From: JAUHWL01 sp964416385
GTDB lineage: Bacteria; Bacteroidota; Bacteroidia; Flavobacteriales; Schleiferiaceae
Assembly (NCBI GenBank): GCA_964416385.1
Contig: CAYQDW010000105.1
Coordinates: 1 to 5,134, forward strand
DNA: 5,134 bases
Direction of reading: 5' to 3'
Shown: positions 1 to 5,002 of the stretch, one piece after another
Numbering within the stretch: position 1 is the first letter of the stretch
Layout of the letters: each line of letters begins with the position of its first letter
The notes under the pieces: generated by a model
Database searches by the model: none
What the model was told of the DNA's origin: nothing
What the model saw: the letters and a program-made list of their open reading frames with translations, nothing else
Position numbers and translations under genes: made by a program

Positions 1-1202
1 TAAAAATCCGTTTTCAACCTTCTAACCGCTAGCCAACTCACCAAACTGCCAATACCCATTACTGTTAAAAAAACAGTGATCACGTTGCCAAACCGCAATT
101 CTACCGGGTAGGCATCCATGGCGTAACCCTGCCCAAGGGCAATGAGTCCGTACTGGTCTTGTAACACAACCAGACTTACGCCCAAAAGTACCCCCAACAG
201 ACAGCCAATTGCACTGATAAGCAAGCCTTCATTGAGAAAAATACGCTTGATGCGCTGTTTGGTAAATCCCAGGCTTCGCAGGGTGTTTATGTCTTCCTTT
301 TTCTCGAGAATAAGCATGATTAGCGAACCAAGAATGCCAAAGCTGGCAATGGTGAGGATAAAAGCCAAGATGAGAAATGTGGCCAATCCTTCAATTTTTA
401 TCACCCTGAAAATAGTGGCTTGCTGCTCATTGCGATCCAGAACCTTATACCCATTGCCTAAGGTTTTTGCAATTGTTGATTTTGCTGCTTCCAAATCTGC
501 ATCGGGCACCAATTTAATTTCCACAGAACTGTAAATGCCAGATTTATCAAAGAGTGCTTGTGCGTAGGGTAGAGGAGTAATGATGTATTTTACATCATAA
601 TCGGGCTGCACACTAAAAATCCCCACCGGGTAAAGCGGTTTCATATTAACACTTTGCATGGCATCTAAACCGCTTCTATAGTTAGGTTTTGGTACATAAA
701 CCCGTAGAGGATCAACAAAATCTAGTCGCGCCAAATTGAGATGATAGGCCACGCCTATGCCTACAACACCAACATCATCATTTAATCTTCCAAAATAATT
801 TCCTCTTGTAATGGCGTCTGCAAATCGCGTAACATCTGTATATCTGGTATCAACGCCTTTTATTGTGGCGATAAATTCTTTATCTCTAAACTGTAACAGT
901 GCTTTATCTTCTAGTACTAAACTATATGCCGCTATTTCTGGCAGATGTTCTAGACTATGAAATGTTGCAGAATCTCCCGGCAGGTATTTTCCACTAACAA
1001 CTTCAACTTTTAAGTCGGGGTCAAAAGTGTTATAAAAGCTCCTTATGAGACTTTCTAGGCCGTTAAATCCTGAAAGTACTGCAATCATAGCCGCAGTACC
1101 AATGGTTACGCCAATGATAGAAACTGCCGTAATAAGGTTAACGGCATTCGTACTTTTTTTAGCGATGAAGTACCTGCGTGCTATAAAAAATGGCAGATTC
1201 AC
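1..1202 (-). CDS. LolC/LolE-like (FtsX family) ABC transporter permease, stop codon cut by window edge
   Basis: The minus strand is open for exactly 400 codons from GTG at 1202. The next codon begins TA and its last base lies outside the window, so the protein probably ends with ...RRLKTDF. Membrane segments fall at about residues 20-45, 270-298, 325-347 and 372-393. The ~220-residue loop after the first is the extracytoplasmic (MacB-PCD-like) domain, and the last three form the FtsX domain. The conserved cytoplasmic stretch KKEDINTLRSLGFTKQRI (301-318) and the late QDQYGLIAL...DAYPVEL region fit the LolC/E type. In proteobacteria such proteins pull lipoproteins out of the inner membrane together with the LolD ATPase; the same role here is inference, and no ATPase is encoded nearby. 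The GTG start overlaps the rbfA stop (GTGA), and the N-terminus MNLPFFIARRYF is typical of the family, so this start is favoured and translation is probably coupled to rbfA. Confidence 0.9.
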   Translation of the reverse strand, partial: MNLPFFIARRYFIAKKSTNAVNLITAVSIIGVTIGTAAMIAVLSGFNGLESLIRSFYNTFDPDLKVEVVSGKYLPGDSATFHSLEHLPEIAAYSLVLEDKALLQFRDKEFIATIKGVDTRYTDVTRFADAITRGNYFGRLNDDVGVVGIGVAYHLNLARLDFVDPLRVYVPKPNYRSGLDAMQSVNMKPLYPVGIFSVQPDYDVKYIITPLPYAQALFDKSGIYSSVEIKLVPDADLEAAKSTIAKTLGNGYKVLDRNEQQATIFRVIKIEGLATFLILAFILTIASFGILGSLIMLILEKKEDINTLRSLGFTKQRIKRIFLNEGLLISAIGCLLGVLLGVSLVVLQDQYGLIALGQGYAMDAYPVELRFGNVITVFLTVMGIGSLVSWLAVRRLKTDF

Positions 1203-1558
1203 GTAATGGGGTTCTCGCCTTCGCCCCGCAATAGGCGATCAATATTTTCTTCGTAATCTAGCGAATCATCTACGTAGTAATGTAACTCTGGCACAATGCG
1301 CAATTGCATGCGTACCCGCTGTGCCAGTTCGTTTCTTAAAACATTTTTATGTTCTTCTACCCACAACATAACATTGTTTTGTTGTGCGGCAGGAAAAATA
1401 CTGATGTAAACGCGAGCAGTACCAATGTCTGGAGACACCCGCACTTTTGTAATGGTTAGTAAAGTGCCCGCAAAGTTGTCTTTTGCAATTTTTTGAAAGA
1501 TATCGCCCAAATCGCGTTCAAGCAAACGCGAAACTTTTTTTAATCTTGTGCTTTCCAT
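1199..1558 (-). CDS. rbfA: 30S ribosome-binding factor A (RbfA)
   Basis: Encodes 119 residues, normal for RbfA, a cytoplasmic KH-fold protein that binds immature 30S subunits, assists 16S rRNA 5'-end maturation and supports growth in the cold. Family hallmarks are visible in order: the basic N-terminal helix STRLKKVSRLLERDLGDI (3-20), the strand LLTITKVRVSPD (33-44) followed by ARVYISIF (48-55), then the helix LRNELAQRVRMQLRIVPEL (74-92) and the C-terminal D-S-rich end (VDDSLDYEENIDRLL, 96-110). I start at ATG 1558. An upstream in-frame TTG at 1567 would add three residues but lies inside the TAACTTTG promoter element, so it is unlikely to be transcribed. The gene shares its GTGA junction with the downstream permease and diverges from the ABC exporter. 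Confidence 0.96.
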   Translation of the reverse strand: MESTRLKKVSRLLERDLGDIFQKIAKDNFAGTLLTITKVRVSPDIGTARVYISIFPAAQQNNVMLWVEEHKNVLRNELAQRVRMQLRIVPELHYYVDDSLDYEENIDRLLRGEGENPIT

Positions 1559-1564
1559 AAGGTG

Positions 1565-1572
1565 CAAAGTTA
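1565..1572 (-). promoter_or_regulatory. Putative -7 promoter element (TAACTTTG) for rbfA and the permease
   Basis: Read on the minus strand this is TAACTTTG, an exact match to the Bacteroidota TAnnTTTG element. It ends six bases before the rbfA ATG, so the mRNA should start at or very near the start codon. I see no clear TTTG at the -33 position; that zone is occupied by the divergent exporter promoter. Confidence 0.6.
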
Positions 1573-1592
1573 AACGGTCTTATGGCAAAGCG

Positions 1593-1600
1593 TACTTTTG
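1593..1600 (+). promoter_or_regulatory. Putative -7 promoter element (TACTTTTG) for the ABC exporter
   Basis: TACTTTTG matches TAnnTTTG exactly and ends five bases before ATG 1606, which predicts a leaderless or near-leaderless transcript. It also decides the exporter start: the in-frame ATG at 1582 lies upstream of this element and would not be in an mRNA made from it. The expected -33 zone (about 1569-1573) coincides with the rbfA -7 element and has no clean TTTG. Confidence 0.6.
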
Positions 1601-1605
1601 CAGCC

Positions 1606-3432
1606 ATGAAATCATTTTTGCGCATCATCGCATATGCAAGGCCCTATCTGTGGTACGCCCTGCTCAATGCAATTGCTAACTTTTTGCTCATCTTTTTCTC
1701 GCTGGCCAGTATTGGCGCATTAATACCGGCACTAGACATGCTTTTTGGTCAGGATAAGCGTGTGCACCAGCTTATGCCTTTCAGCTTTACGAAAGATGCC
1801 ATTCAAAACAATGTGTATTTCTACATTACAAGTTGGATTGAGCAAGGAGATGAACTAACGGCTTTGGCTTATATCTGCGGTATTGCTGCAGTATTATTCT
1901 TTTTTAAGAACTTTTTCAGGTATATGTCTTTGTATTTTATGGCGCCGTTGCGCAACGGCATAATACATGATATACGTGTTGCCATTTACAGAAAGTGCTT
2001 AGAACTGCCAGTTTTTTACTTTACAGAAAAACGCAAGGGCGATATCATTGCACGGGCAAGTACGGATGTTAAAGAGATAGAATGGTCTATTCTTACATCG
2101 CTAGAAATGGTGGTGCGCGAGCCGCTTATGATTATCGGTTCGCTAATCATATTGGTTGCTATGAGCCCACAGCTCACGCTTTTTGTGTTTCTGGTTATGC
2201 CCATCTCTGGCCTTATCATTTCTTTAATTGGGAAGAGTTTAAAACGTTCAAGTACTCGGGCACAGGGCCAATTAGGCTTTGTAATTTCTCTTTTTGAAGA
2301 GATGCTAACGGGCCTCCGGATTATTAAAGCATTCAATGCAGAAAAACGTGAGGAAGTTAAGTTTGAAGCAGGAAGTAGTGCCTATAGGCGCACCATGAAT
2401 AGTGTTTTACGAAAAACAGATTTATCATCTCCTTTAAGTGAAAGTCTTGGTGTGCTTGTGGTGCTTATGGTGGTTTGGTTTGGTGGCAAACAAGTTTTAG
2501 AAGATCAACAACTCACAGGCGGGGCGCTCATTGCATACATCGGCTTCTTTTATCAAATTATACCAGCGTTTAAAAGTTTTACCACTGCAATTTACAATGT
2601 GCAAAAGGGTAATGCTTCCGCAGAGCGCATTTTAGAAGTTTTGGATGCTCATAATCCAATTAAAGAAAAGGAAAACGCCAAAGATGTGGTGTCATTTGAT
2701 GACTGTGTAGTTTTTGAGAATGTAACTTTTACATACGCTGGAAGCTCAGAACGGGTGTTAAAGAATTTAAACTTAACCATTAAGCGTGGTAAGACTATTG
2801 CGCTGGTAGGGCCTTCTGGCAGTGGAAAAACCACGATATCTAATCTTTTACCACGCTTTTTCGATGTTACAGAAGGTCGCATCCTGCTGGATGGAATAGA
2901 TCTACGCGATTTGAAAATTCACAGTTTACGCGCTAAAATGGGCATCGTTACCCAAGAGAGTATTTTATTTAATGATACCGTAGCTAATAACATTGCTTTA
3001 GGCATGCCACAAGCAACTGCCGAACAAATTGAACAGGCCGCACGCATTGCCAATGCACATATGTTTATTGATGCACTTCCTGAAAAGTACCAAACAAATA
3101 TTGGTGAGGGTGGAGGCAAGCTTTCTGGTGGTCAAAAGCAGCGTATAAGCATCGCCAGAGCATTATTAGAAGATCCGCCAATTCTCATTTTAGATGAGGC
3201 TACTTCTGCCTTAGATACTGAGAGTGAAAGATTAGTACAGGAAGCTCTTGACAAGCTCATGCAAAATCGCACATCGCTAATTATTGCGCACAGACTGAGC
3301 ACAATTAAGCATGCTGATGAAATTATTGTGCTTGATAAGGGCGTTATTGCCGAGCGTGGCACGCATGAAGAATTAATCAGCCGTAAAGGCGTTTACTATA
3401 AGTTAGTACAGATGCAGAGTTTTGCAGACTAG
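1606..3432 (+). CDS. MsbA-like ABC exporter, fused permease and ATPase
   Basis: A 608-residue half-transporter (usual length about 580-610), expected to act as an inner-membrane homodimer. Six membrane segments lie at roughly 15-43, 85-113, 172-187, 190-209, 278-297 and 304-330, with a long first external loop (about 44-83). The ATPase domain is intact: A-loop Y377, Walker A GPSGSGKTT 402-410, Q-loop Q450, signature LSGGQKQR 506-513, Walker B ILILDE 526-531 followed by D-loop SALD, and H-loop H562. The family exports lipids, lipid A or drugs; the substrate cannot be told from sequence, and MsbA-like lipid flipping is only the commonest assumption for such genes in Bacteroidota. The start at 1606 (MKSFLRIIAYARPY) is preferred over 1582 because homologues I recall begin this way and the promoter element lies between the two. 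No clear terminator follows. It converges on the minus-strand small genes. Confidence 0.93.
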   Translation: MKSFLRIIAYARPYLWYALLNAIANFLLIFFSLASIGALIPALDMLFGQDKRVHQLMPFSFTKDAIQNNVYFYITSWIEQGDELTALAYICGIAAVLFFFKNFFRYMSLYFMAPLRNGIIHDIRVAIYRKCLELPVFYFTEKRKGDIIARASTDVKEIEWSILTSLEMVVREPLMIIGSLIILVAMSPQLTLFVFLVMPISGLIISLIGKSLKRSSTRAQGQLGFVISLFEEMLTGLRIIKAFNAEKREEVKFEAGSSAYRRTMNSVLRKTDLSSPLSESLGVLVVLMVVWFGGKQVLEDQQLTGGALIAYIGFFYQIIPAFKSFTTAIYNVQKGNASAERILEVLDAHNPIKEKENAKDVVSFDDCVVFENVTFTYAGSSERVLKNLNLTIKRGKTIALVGPSGSGKTTISNLLPRFFDVTEGRILLDGIDLRDLKIHSLRAKMGIVTQESILFNDTVANNIALGMPQATAEQIEQAARIANAHMFIDALPEKYQTNIGEGGGKLSGGQKQRISIARALLEDPPILILDEATSALDTESERLVQEALDKLMQNRTSLIIAHRLSTIKHADEIIVLDKGVIAERGTHEELISRKGVYYKLVQMQSFAD

Positions 3433-3489
3433 CTAAATGCATAGCTGCATATATTAACGTAGAACTCCTATTTTAAAGGCGGCTCAGGT

Positions 3490-3567
3490 TTAGCTGATGT
3501 ACATCGCAACGCCAATAATCAAAGAAATCATGACTAAAACGGCAGCGATGTTAAATTTCTCTTTCAT
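3490..3567 (-). CDS. Candidate 25-residue single-span membrane peptide
   Basis: A short frame that runs ATG to TAA and reads MKEKFNIAAVLVMISLIIGV followed by AMYIS. It has a charged head with two lysines, then one hydrophobic span of about 18 residues, ending in a short tail: the pattern of a natural small membrane protein with a cytoplasmic N-terminus. A promoter-like arrangement precedes it (TTG at 3614-3616 and GACTTTTG at 3585-3592 on the minus strand, 21 bases apart; the -7 differs from TAnnTTTG by its first base). There is no Shine-Dalgarno site. It lies 116 bases beyond the stop of the 63-residue gene on the same strand and could be cotranscribed. I do not recognise a family, and a frame this short could arise by chance; the membrane-like composition is the main support. 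Confidence 0.42.
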   Translation of the reverse strand: MKEKFNIAAVLVMISLIIGVAMYIS

Positions 3568-3584
3568 AGCTGAATTTGTTTCTT

Positions 3585-3601
3585 CAAAAGTCAAACTTTT
3601 G
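3585..3601. repeat. Perfect 7-3-7 dyad CAAAAGT-CAA-ACTTTTG
   Basis: Two perfect 7-base arms around a 3-base centre. The dyad covers the putative -7 element of the 25-residue frame (GACTTTTG on the minus strand). It could be an operator, or simply two opposed -7-like elements. Its layout matches the 4665-4681 palindrome but its sequence does not. Confidence 0.5.
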
Positions 3602-3611
3602 TTAAAACTTT

Positions 3612-3629
3612 GACAAGTACCGACAAGTA
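3612..3629. repeat. Direct repeat GACAAGTA x2, 10-base period
   Basis: GACAAGTA occurs at 3612-3619 and again at 3622-3629, exactly one helical turn apart. On the minus strand this reads TACTTGTC-GG-TACTTGTC and lies at and just upstream of the -33 position of the 25-residue frame's possible promoter, where an activator could bind. The function is inferred only from position. Confidence 0.5.
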
Positions 3630-3683
3630 TTTTTTAAAAGGGTGATGTTAAAAACTGGCTTTGGTTATGTGTTTAGTTTTAGG

Positions 3684-3875
3684 CTAACGCGCAAGCTGAA
3701 AGGCAACCAAGATGATGATGATGATAATTACCACAACGGCAACAATCTGAGCAATTTCACCTTTAGTAGCGCTGCGATGTTCATTTGCACGCATAGATTT
3801 TGCGCGTTTTCTCATCGCTTTTCGCTCTTCTGAGGAGTGAGAACGGTCTCGAAATTGTCTTTGTTGTTTGGCCAT
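3684..3875 (-). CDS. Small basic protein with a C-terminal membrane anchor, function unknown
   Basis: A 63-residue protein in two parts. Residues 1-40 are hydrophilic and strongly basic (MAKQQRQFRDRSHSSEERKA, then RKRAKSMRANEHR), and 41-60 are one hydrophobic segment, IAQIVAVVVI followed by a run of isoleucines, LVAF and QLAR. This predicts a tail-anchored or N-in single-span membrane protein whose positive head faces the cytoplasm and could touch nucleic acid, ribosomes or acidic lipids; that role is inference. I recognise no family. Coding status is supported by the best promoter in the window (TTTG, 20 bases, TATCTTTG) and by sensible protein architecture, whereas the overlapping plus-strand frame has neither. 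The isoleucine run comes from a GAT x5 triplet repeat. A 7-base dyad occupies its short leader. Confidence 0.65.
   Translation of the reverse strand: MAKQQRQFRDRSHSSEERKAMRKRAKSMRANEHRSATKGEIAQIVAVVVIIIIIILVAFQLAR
3711..3725. repeat. Triplet microsatellite (GAT)5 inside the membrane segment of the 63-residue gene
   Basis: Five consecutive GAT units on the plus strand, read as ATC codons on the minus strand. With neighbouring ATT codons they give an unbroken isoleucine run. Gain or loss of a unit would change the membrane span by one residue without breaking the frame. Confidence 0.8.
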
Positions 3876-3876
3876 A

Positions 3877-3904
3877 GTTGTATTTTAAGTGTTAAGCATA
3901 CAAC
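3877..3904 (-). promoter_or_regulatory. 7-base inverted repeat in the leader of the 63-residue gene
   Basis: GTTGTAT (3877-3883) and ATACAAC (3898-3904) are perfect inverted arms around 14 bases. They lie between the -7 element and the ATG at 3875, the inner arm ending one base from the start codon. In RNA this could fold next to the start; in DNA it could bind a dimeric regulator. The stem is AT-rich and weak. Confidence 0.35.
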
Positions 3905-3909
3905 GCGCT

Positions 3910-3941
3910 CAAAGATAACGGATTGAGATAATTTTAACAAA
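3910..3941 (-). promoter_or_regulatory. Strong Bacteroidota-type promoter for the 63-residue gene
   Basis: On the minus strand, TTTG at 3938-3941 is followed by 20 bases and then TATCTTTG (3910-3917). This is an exact match to the TTTG / TAnnTTTG pattern with its usual 19-21 base spacing. Transcription would start about 28-30 bases before ATG 3875. Confidence 0.7.
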
Positions 3942-3980
3942 TATTTAAGGAAACCAACCCAAAGGATACGGTTTATAATT

Positions 3981-3998
3981 ACAAAATGTGTTTTTTGT
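3981..3998. repeat. 6-base AT-rich inverted repeat directly after the 191-residue gene
   Basis: ACAAAA-TGTGTT-TTTTGT begins at the base next to the stop codon of the 191-residue gene. It could be a weak transcription end, but the stem has a single G-C pair and no T-run follows on the minus strand, so I do not call it a terminator. Confidence 0.3.
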
Positions 3999-4574
3999 TT
4001 ACGAAATGGGATTTAAAACAACACTAAAAATTGTCAATGCGTTTGGGTCTCTACCAAAGAAAAGTTTATCCAAGGCTTCAGGAATATCTTTAGACCGAAA
4101 ATAGGATGTGTGCAATTCATTTACACCTTTTACACTCCATTGTATGGTATAAGAGTTTTCTTTATCTCTTGATGTTTTAACATACAACAGCATTTTTTCG
4201 AGGCAATCTTTTTTATCATAACCTTCAATGCTCTGAAAGAGAAAACTCTGGTTATGACGTGGATTAACGGTAATCAGATTTAGGCGCGTTTTATTATTTG
4301 GTTCTTCAAATTCAAAGATCACGGATGTAGATCCGAGGTTCAAATATGCCTCTATCTCTTTTTGGAGTTTTGCAATCTCTATGGTGTCATTTGCTATGGC
4401 CATGCAGCATTCTTTTAGGCTAAAGTAGGTATTCTTGATGAGTGCAATGCGCAATCTTATGCGTGAAATGCTTGTTTCATCAAAAGGTTTTAATAGGTCT
4501 GTTGGTATGCCTTTATTAATTGCAATTTTATGTTGAACCTTTTTTGATAGGTTTATGTTTGATAAATTTAACAC
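3999..4574 (-). CDS. 191-residue protein of unknown function, divergent from an XRE regulator
   Basis: Soluble protein without signal peptide or membrane segment. Residues 35-80 look helical (SRIRLRIALIK, IEIAKLQKEIEAYL). The region 84-135 contains a strand-like VIFEFE and a helix DKKDCLEKMLLYV. The C-terminus (141-191) reads as strand SYTIQWSVKG, strand ELHTSYFRSK, helix IPEALDKLFFGRD, strand LTIFSVVLNPIS, a compact alpha/beta module. The last module reminds me of uncharacterised Bacteroidota proteins, but I cannot name a family. The start is GTG at 4574. There is no in-frame ATG until codon 58, and an in-frame TAA lies 21 bases upstream of the GTG, so GTG is the best choice. The gene shares a 122-base control region with the divergent regulator, which probably controls it. 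Confidence 0.72.
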   Translation of the reverse strand: MLNLSNINLSKKVQHKIAINKGIPTDLLKPFDETSISRIRLRIALIKNTYFSLKECCMAIANDTIEIAKLQKEIEAYLNLGSTSVIFEFEEPNNKTRLNLITVNPRHNQSFLFQSIEGYDKKDCLEKMLLYVKTSRDKENSYTIQWSVKGVNELHTSYFRSKDIPEALDKLFFGRDPNALTIFSVVLNPIS

Positions 4575-4604
4575 AACAAAAGTTGCTTGTGTTTACATTG
4601 TGTG

Positions 4605-4626
4605 AAAATAGTTAGATATTTAACCA
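4605..4626. promoter_or_regulatory. Degenerate second copy of the regulator palindrome half-sites
   Basis: Contains AAAATAGTTA (4605-4614), identical to 4671-4680, and TATTTAAC (4617-4624), identical to 4662-4669. The half-sites are thus TAGTTA and, six bases later, TTAACCA (one mismatch to TTAACTA). Compared with the main palindrome the arms are in the opposite order. It lies in the leader region of the 191-residue gene. A second operator is plausible but unproven. Confidence 0.4.
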
Positions 4627-4643
4627 AATGAACTTTTTATAAA

Positions 4644-4651
4644 CAAATTTA
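4644..4651 (-). promoter_or_regulatory. Possible -7 element (TAAATTTG) for the 191-residue gene
   Basis: On the minus strand this reads TAAATTTG, an exact TAnnTTTG match, giving a leader of roughly 65 bases. Its -33 zone (about 4672-4675) falls inside the 4665-4681 palindrome and lacks a full TTTG. The competing candidate AACTTTTG (4577-4584) is one mismatch off and would give a leaderless GTG mRNA. Confidence 0.35.
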
Positions 4652-4664
4652 GAGGTGAGGGTAT

Positions 4665-4681
4665 TTAACTAAAATAGTTAA
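4665..4681. promoter_or_regulatory. Putative operator: perfect 7-3-7 palindrome TTAACTA-AAA-TAGTTAA
   Basis: A 17-base perfect dyad ending 15 bases before the XRE regulator's ATG, immediately upstream of its -7-like TAATTTTTG. The size and symmetry suit a dimeric XRE/Cro-type helix-turn-helix protein. Binding here would block the regulator's own promoter and also cover the -33 zone of the candidate promoter for the divergent gene. Assignment to this regulator is inference from position. Confidence 0.55.
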
Positions 4682-4683
4682 CC

Positions 4684-4692
4684 TAATTTTTG
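4684..4692 (+). promoter_or_regulatory. Possible -7 element (TAATTTTTG) for the XRE regulator
   Basis: TAATTTTTG resembles TAnnTTTG with one extra base and ends four bases before ATG 4697, mirroring the near-leaderless spacing seen at the exporter gene. There is no clear -33 TTTG. It directly abuts the palindrome. Confidence 0.35.
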
Positions 4693-4696
4693 GTGT

Positions 4697-5002
4697 ATGA
4701 ATGAGTCAGATTTGCTAAAGAAGAGACGCAAGCAGCTCGGATATAGTCAACAATATATGGCAAATCAATTAGGAGTAACCCAGCAAGCGTATTCCAAAAT
4801 TGAGGCATCGCCTACAAATTGTTCGCTTAGTAAAATAAAACAAATCGCGAATATTCTAGAGTTGAACGTTCAGGATTTAATTTCAAAATATCCAGAATCC
4901 GTAGAGGTTTTTCCATTAGTACAGATAAATCGTTTAGAAAACAAGGTTAATGAGGTTTCTAATAAATTAGATGAGCTCCTCGCTTTTTTTAATCGTGCGT
5001 AG
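4697..5002 (+). CDS. XRE-family helix-turn-helix transcriptional regulator with C-terminal coiled coil
   Basis: A 101-residue protein. Residues 5-64 are a canonical five-helix Cro/C1-type domain: LLKKRRKQLG, then SQQYMANQLG (17-26) and the recognition helix TQQAYSKIE (28-36), followed by SLSKIKQIANILEL and NVQDLISKY. Residues 76-98 (QINRLENKVNEVSNKLDELLAFF) have heptad-spaced hydrophobic residues and should form a dimerising coiled coil. There is no ligand-binding or peptidase domain, so a small DNA-binding dimer is expected. ATG 4697 is the natural start because the family motif begins a few residues later. It diverges from the 191-residue gene across a region with a perfect dyad, suggesting autoregulation. 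A run of seven T near the end (4984-4990) is the only slip-prone stretch. An antitoxin role is possible in principle, but no toxin partner is visible. Confidence 0.88.
   Translation: MNESDLLKKRRKQLGYSQQYMANQLGVTQQAYSKIEASPTNCSLSKIKQIANILELNVQDLISKYPESVEVFPLVQINRLENKVNEVSNKLDELLAFFNRA

Noticed and set aside
142..534. A 130-codon plus-strand open frame
   Set aside because: It lies entirely within the minus-strand permease, which has full family features. The plus frame has a low-complexity, serine/arginine-rich translation with no recognisable domain.
2016..3362. Five frames of 66-106 codons inside the exporter (four minus strand, one plus strand)
   Set aside because: All overlap the intact ABC exporter and show no domain, promoter or start context of their own.
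3437..3450. Hairpin ATGCA-TAGC-TGCAT just after the exporter stop, considered as a terminator
   Set aside because: The stem has only five pairs and no T-run follows, so it does not meet intrinsic terminator criteria.
3642..3833. A 63-codon plus-strand frame overlapping the small basic protein
   Set aside because: It has an aspartate run from the GAT repeat, no promoter element and no sensible architecture. The opposite strand has a strong promoter and a clear membrane-anchor layout.
3981..3998. Inverted repeat after the 191-residue gene as a bidirectional terminator
   Set aside because: The six-pair stem is almost all A-T, and the T-rich part lies within the arms and loop instead of after them.
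4984..4990. Run of seven T near the end of the XRE gene as a programmed frameshift site
   Set aside because: The gene ends normally 12 bases later and no alternative frame extends the protein usefully.
3999..5002. Toxin-antitoxin pair (XRE antitoxin with the 191-residue protein as toxin)
   Set aside because: The genes diverge instead of forming an operon, and the 191-residue protein shows no known toxin motif (RES, HipA, HigB/RelE, Fic or nuclease signatures).
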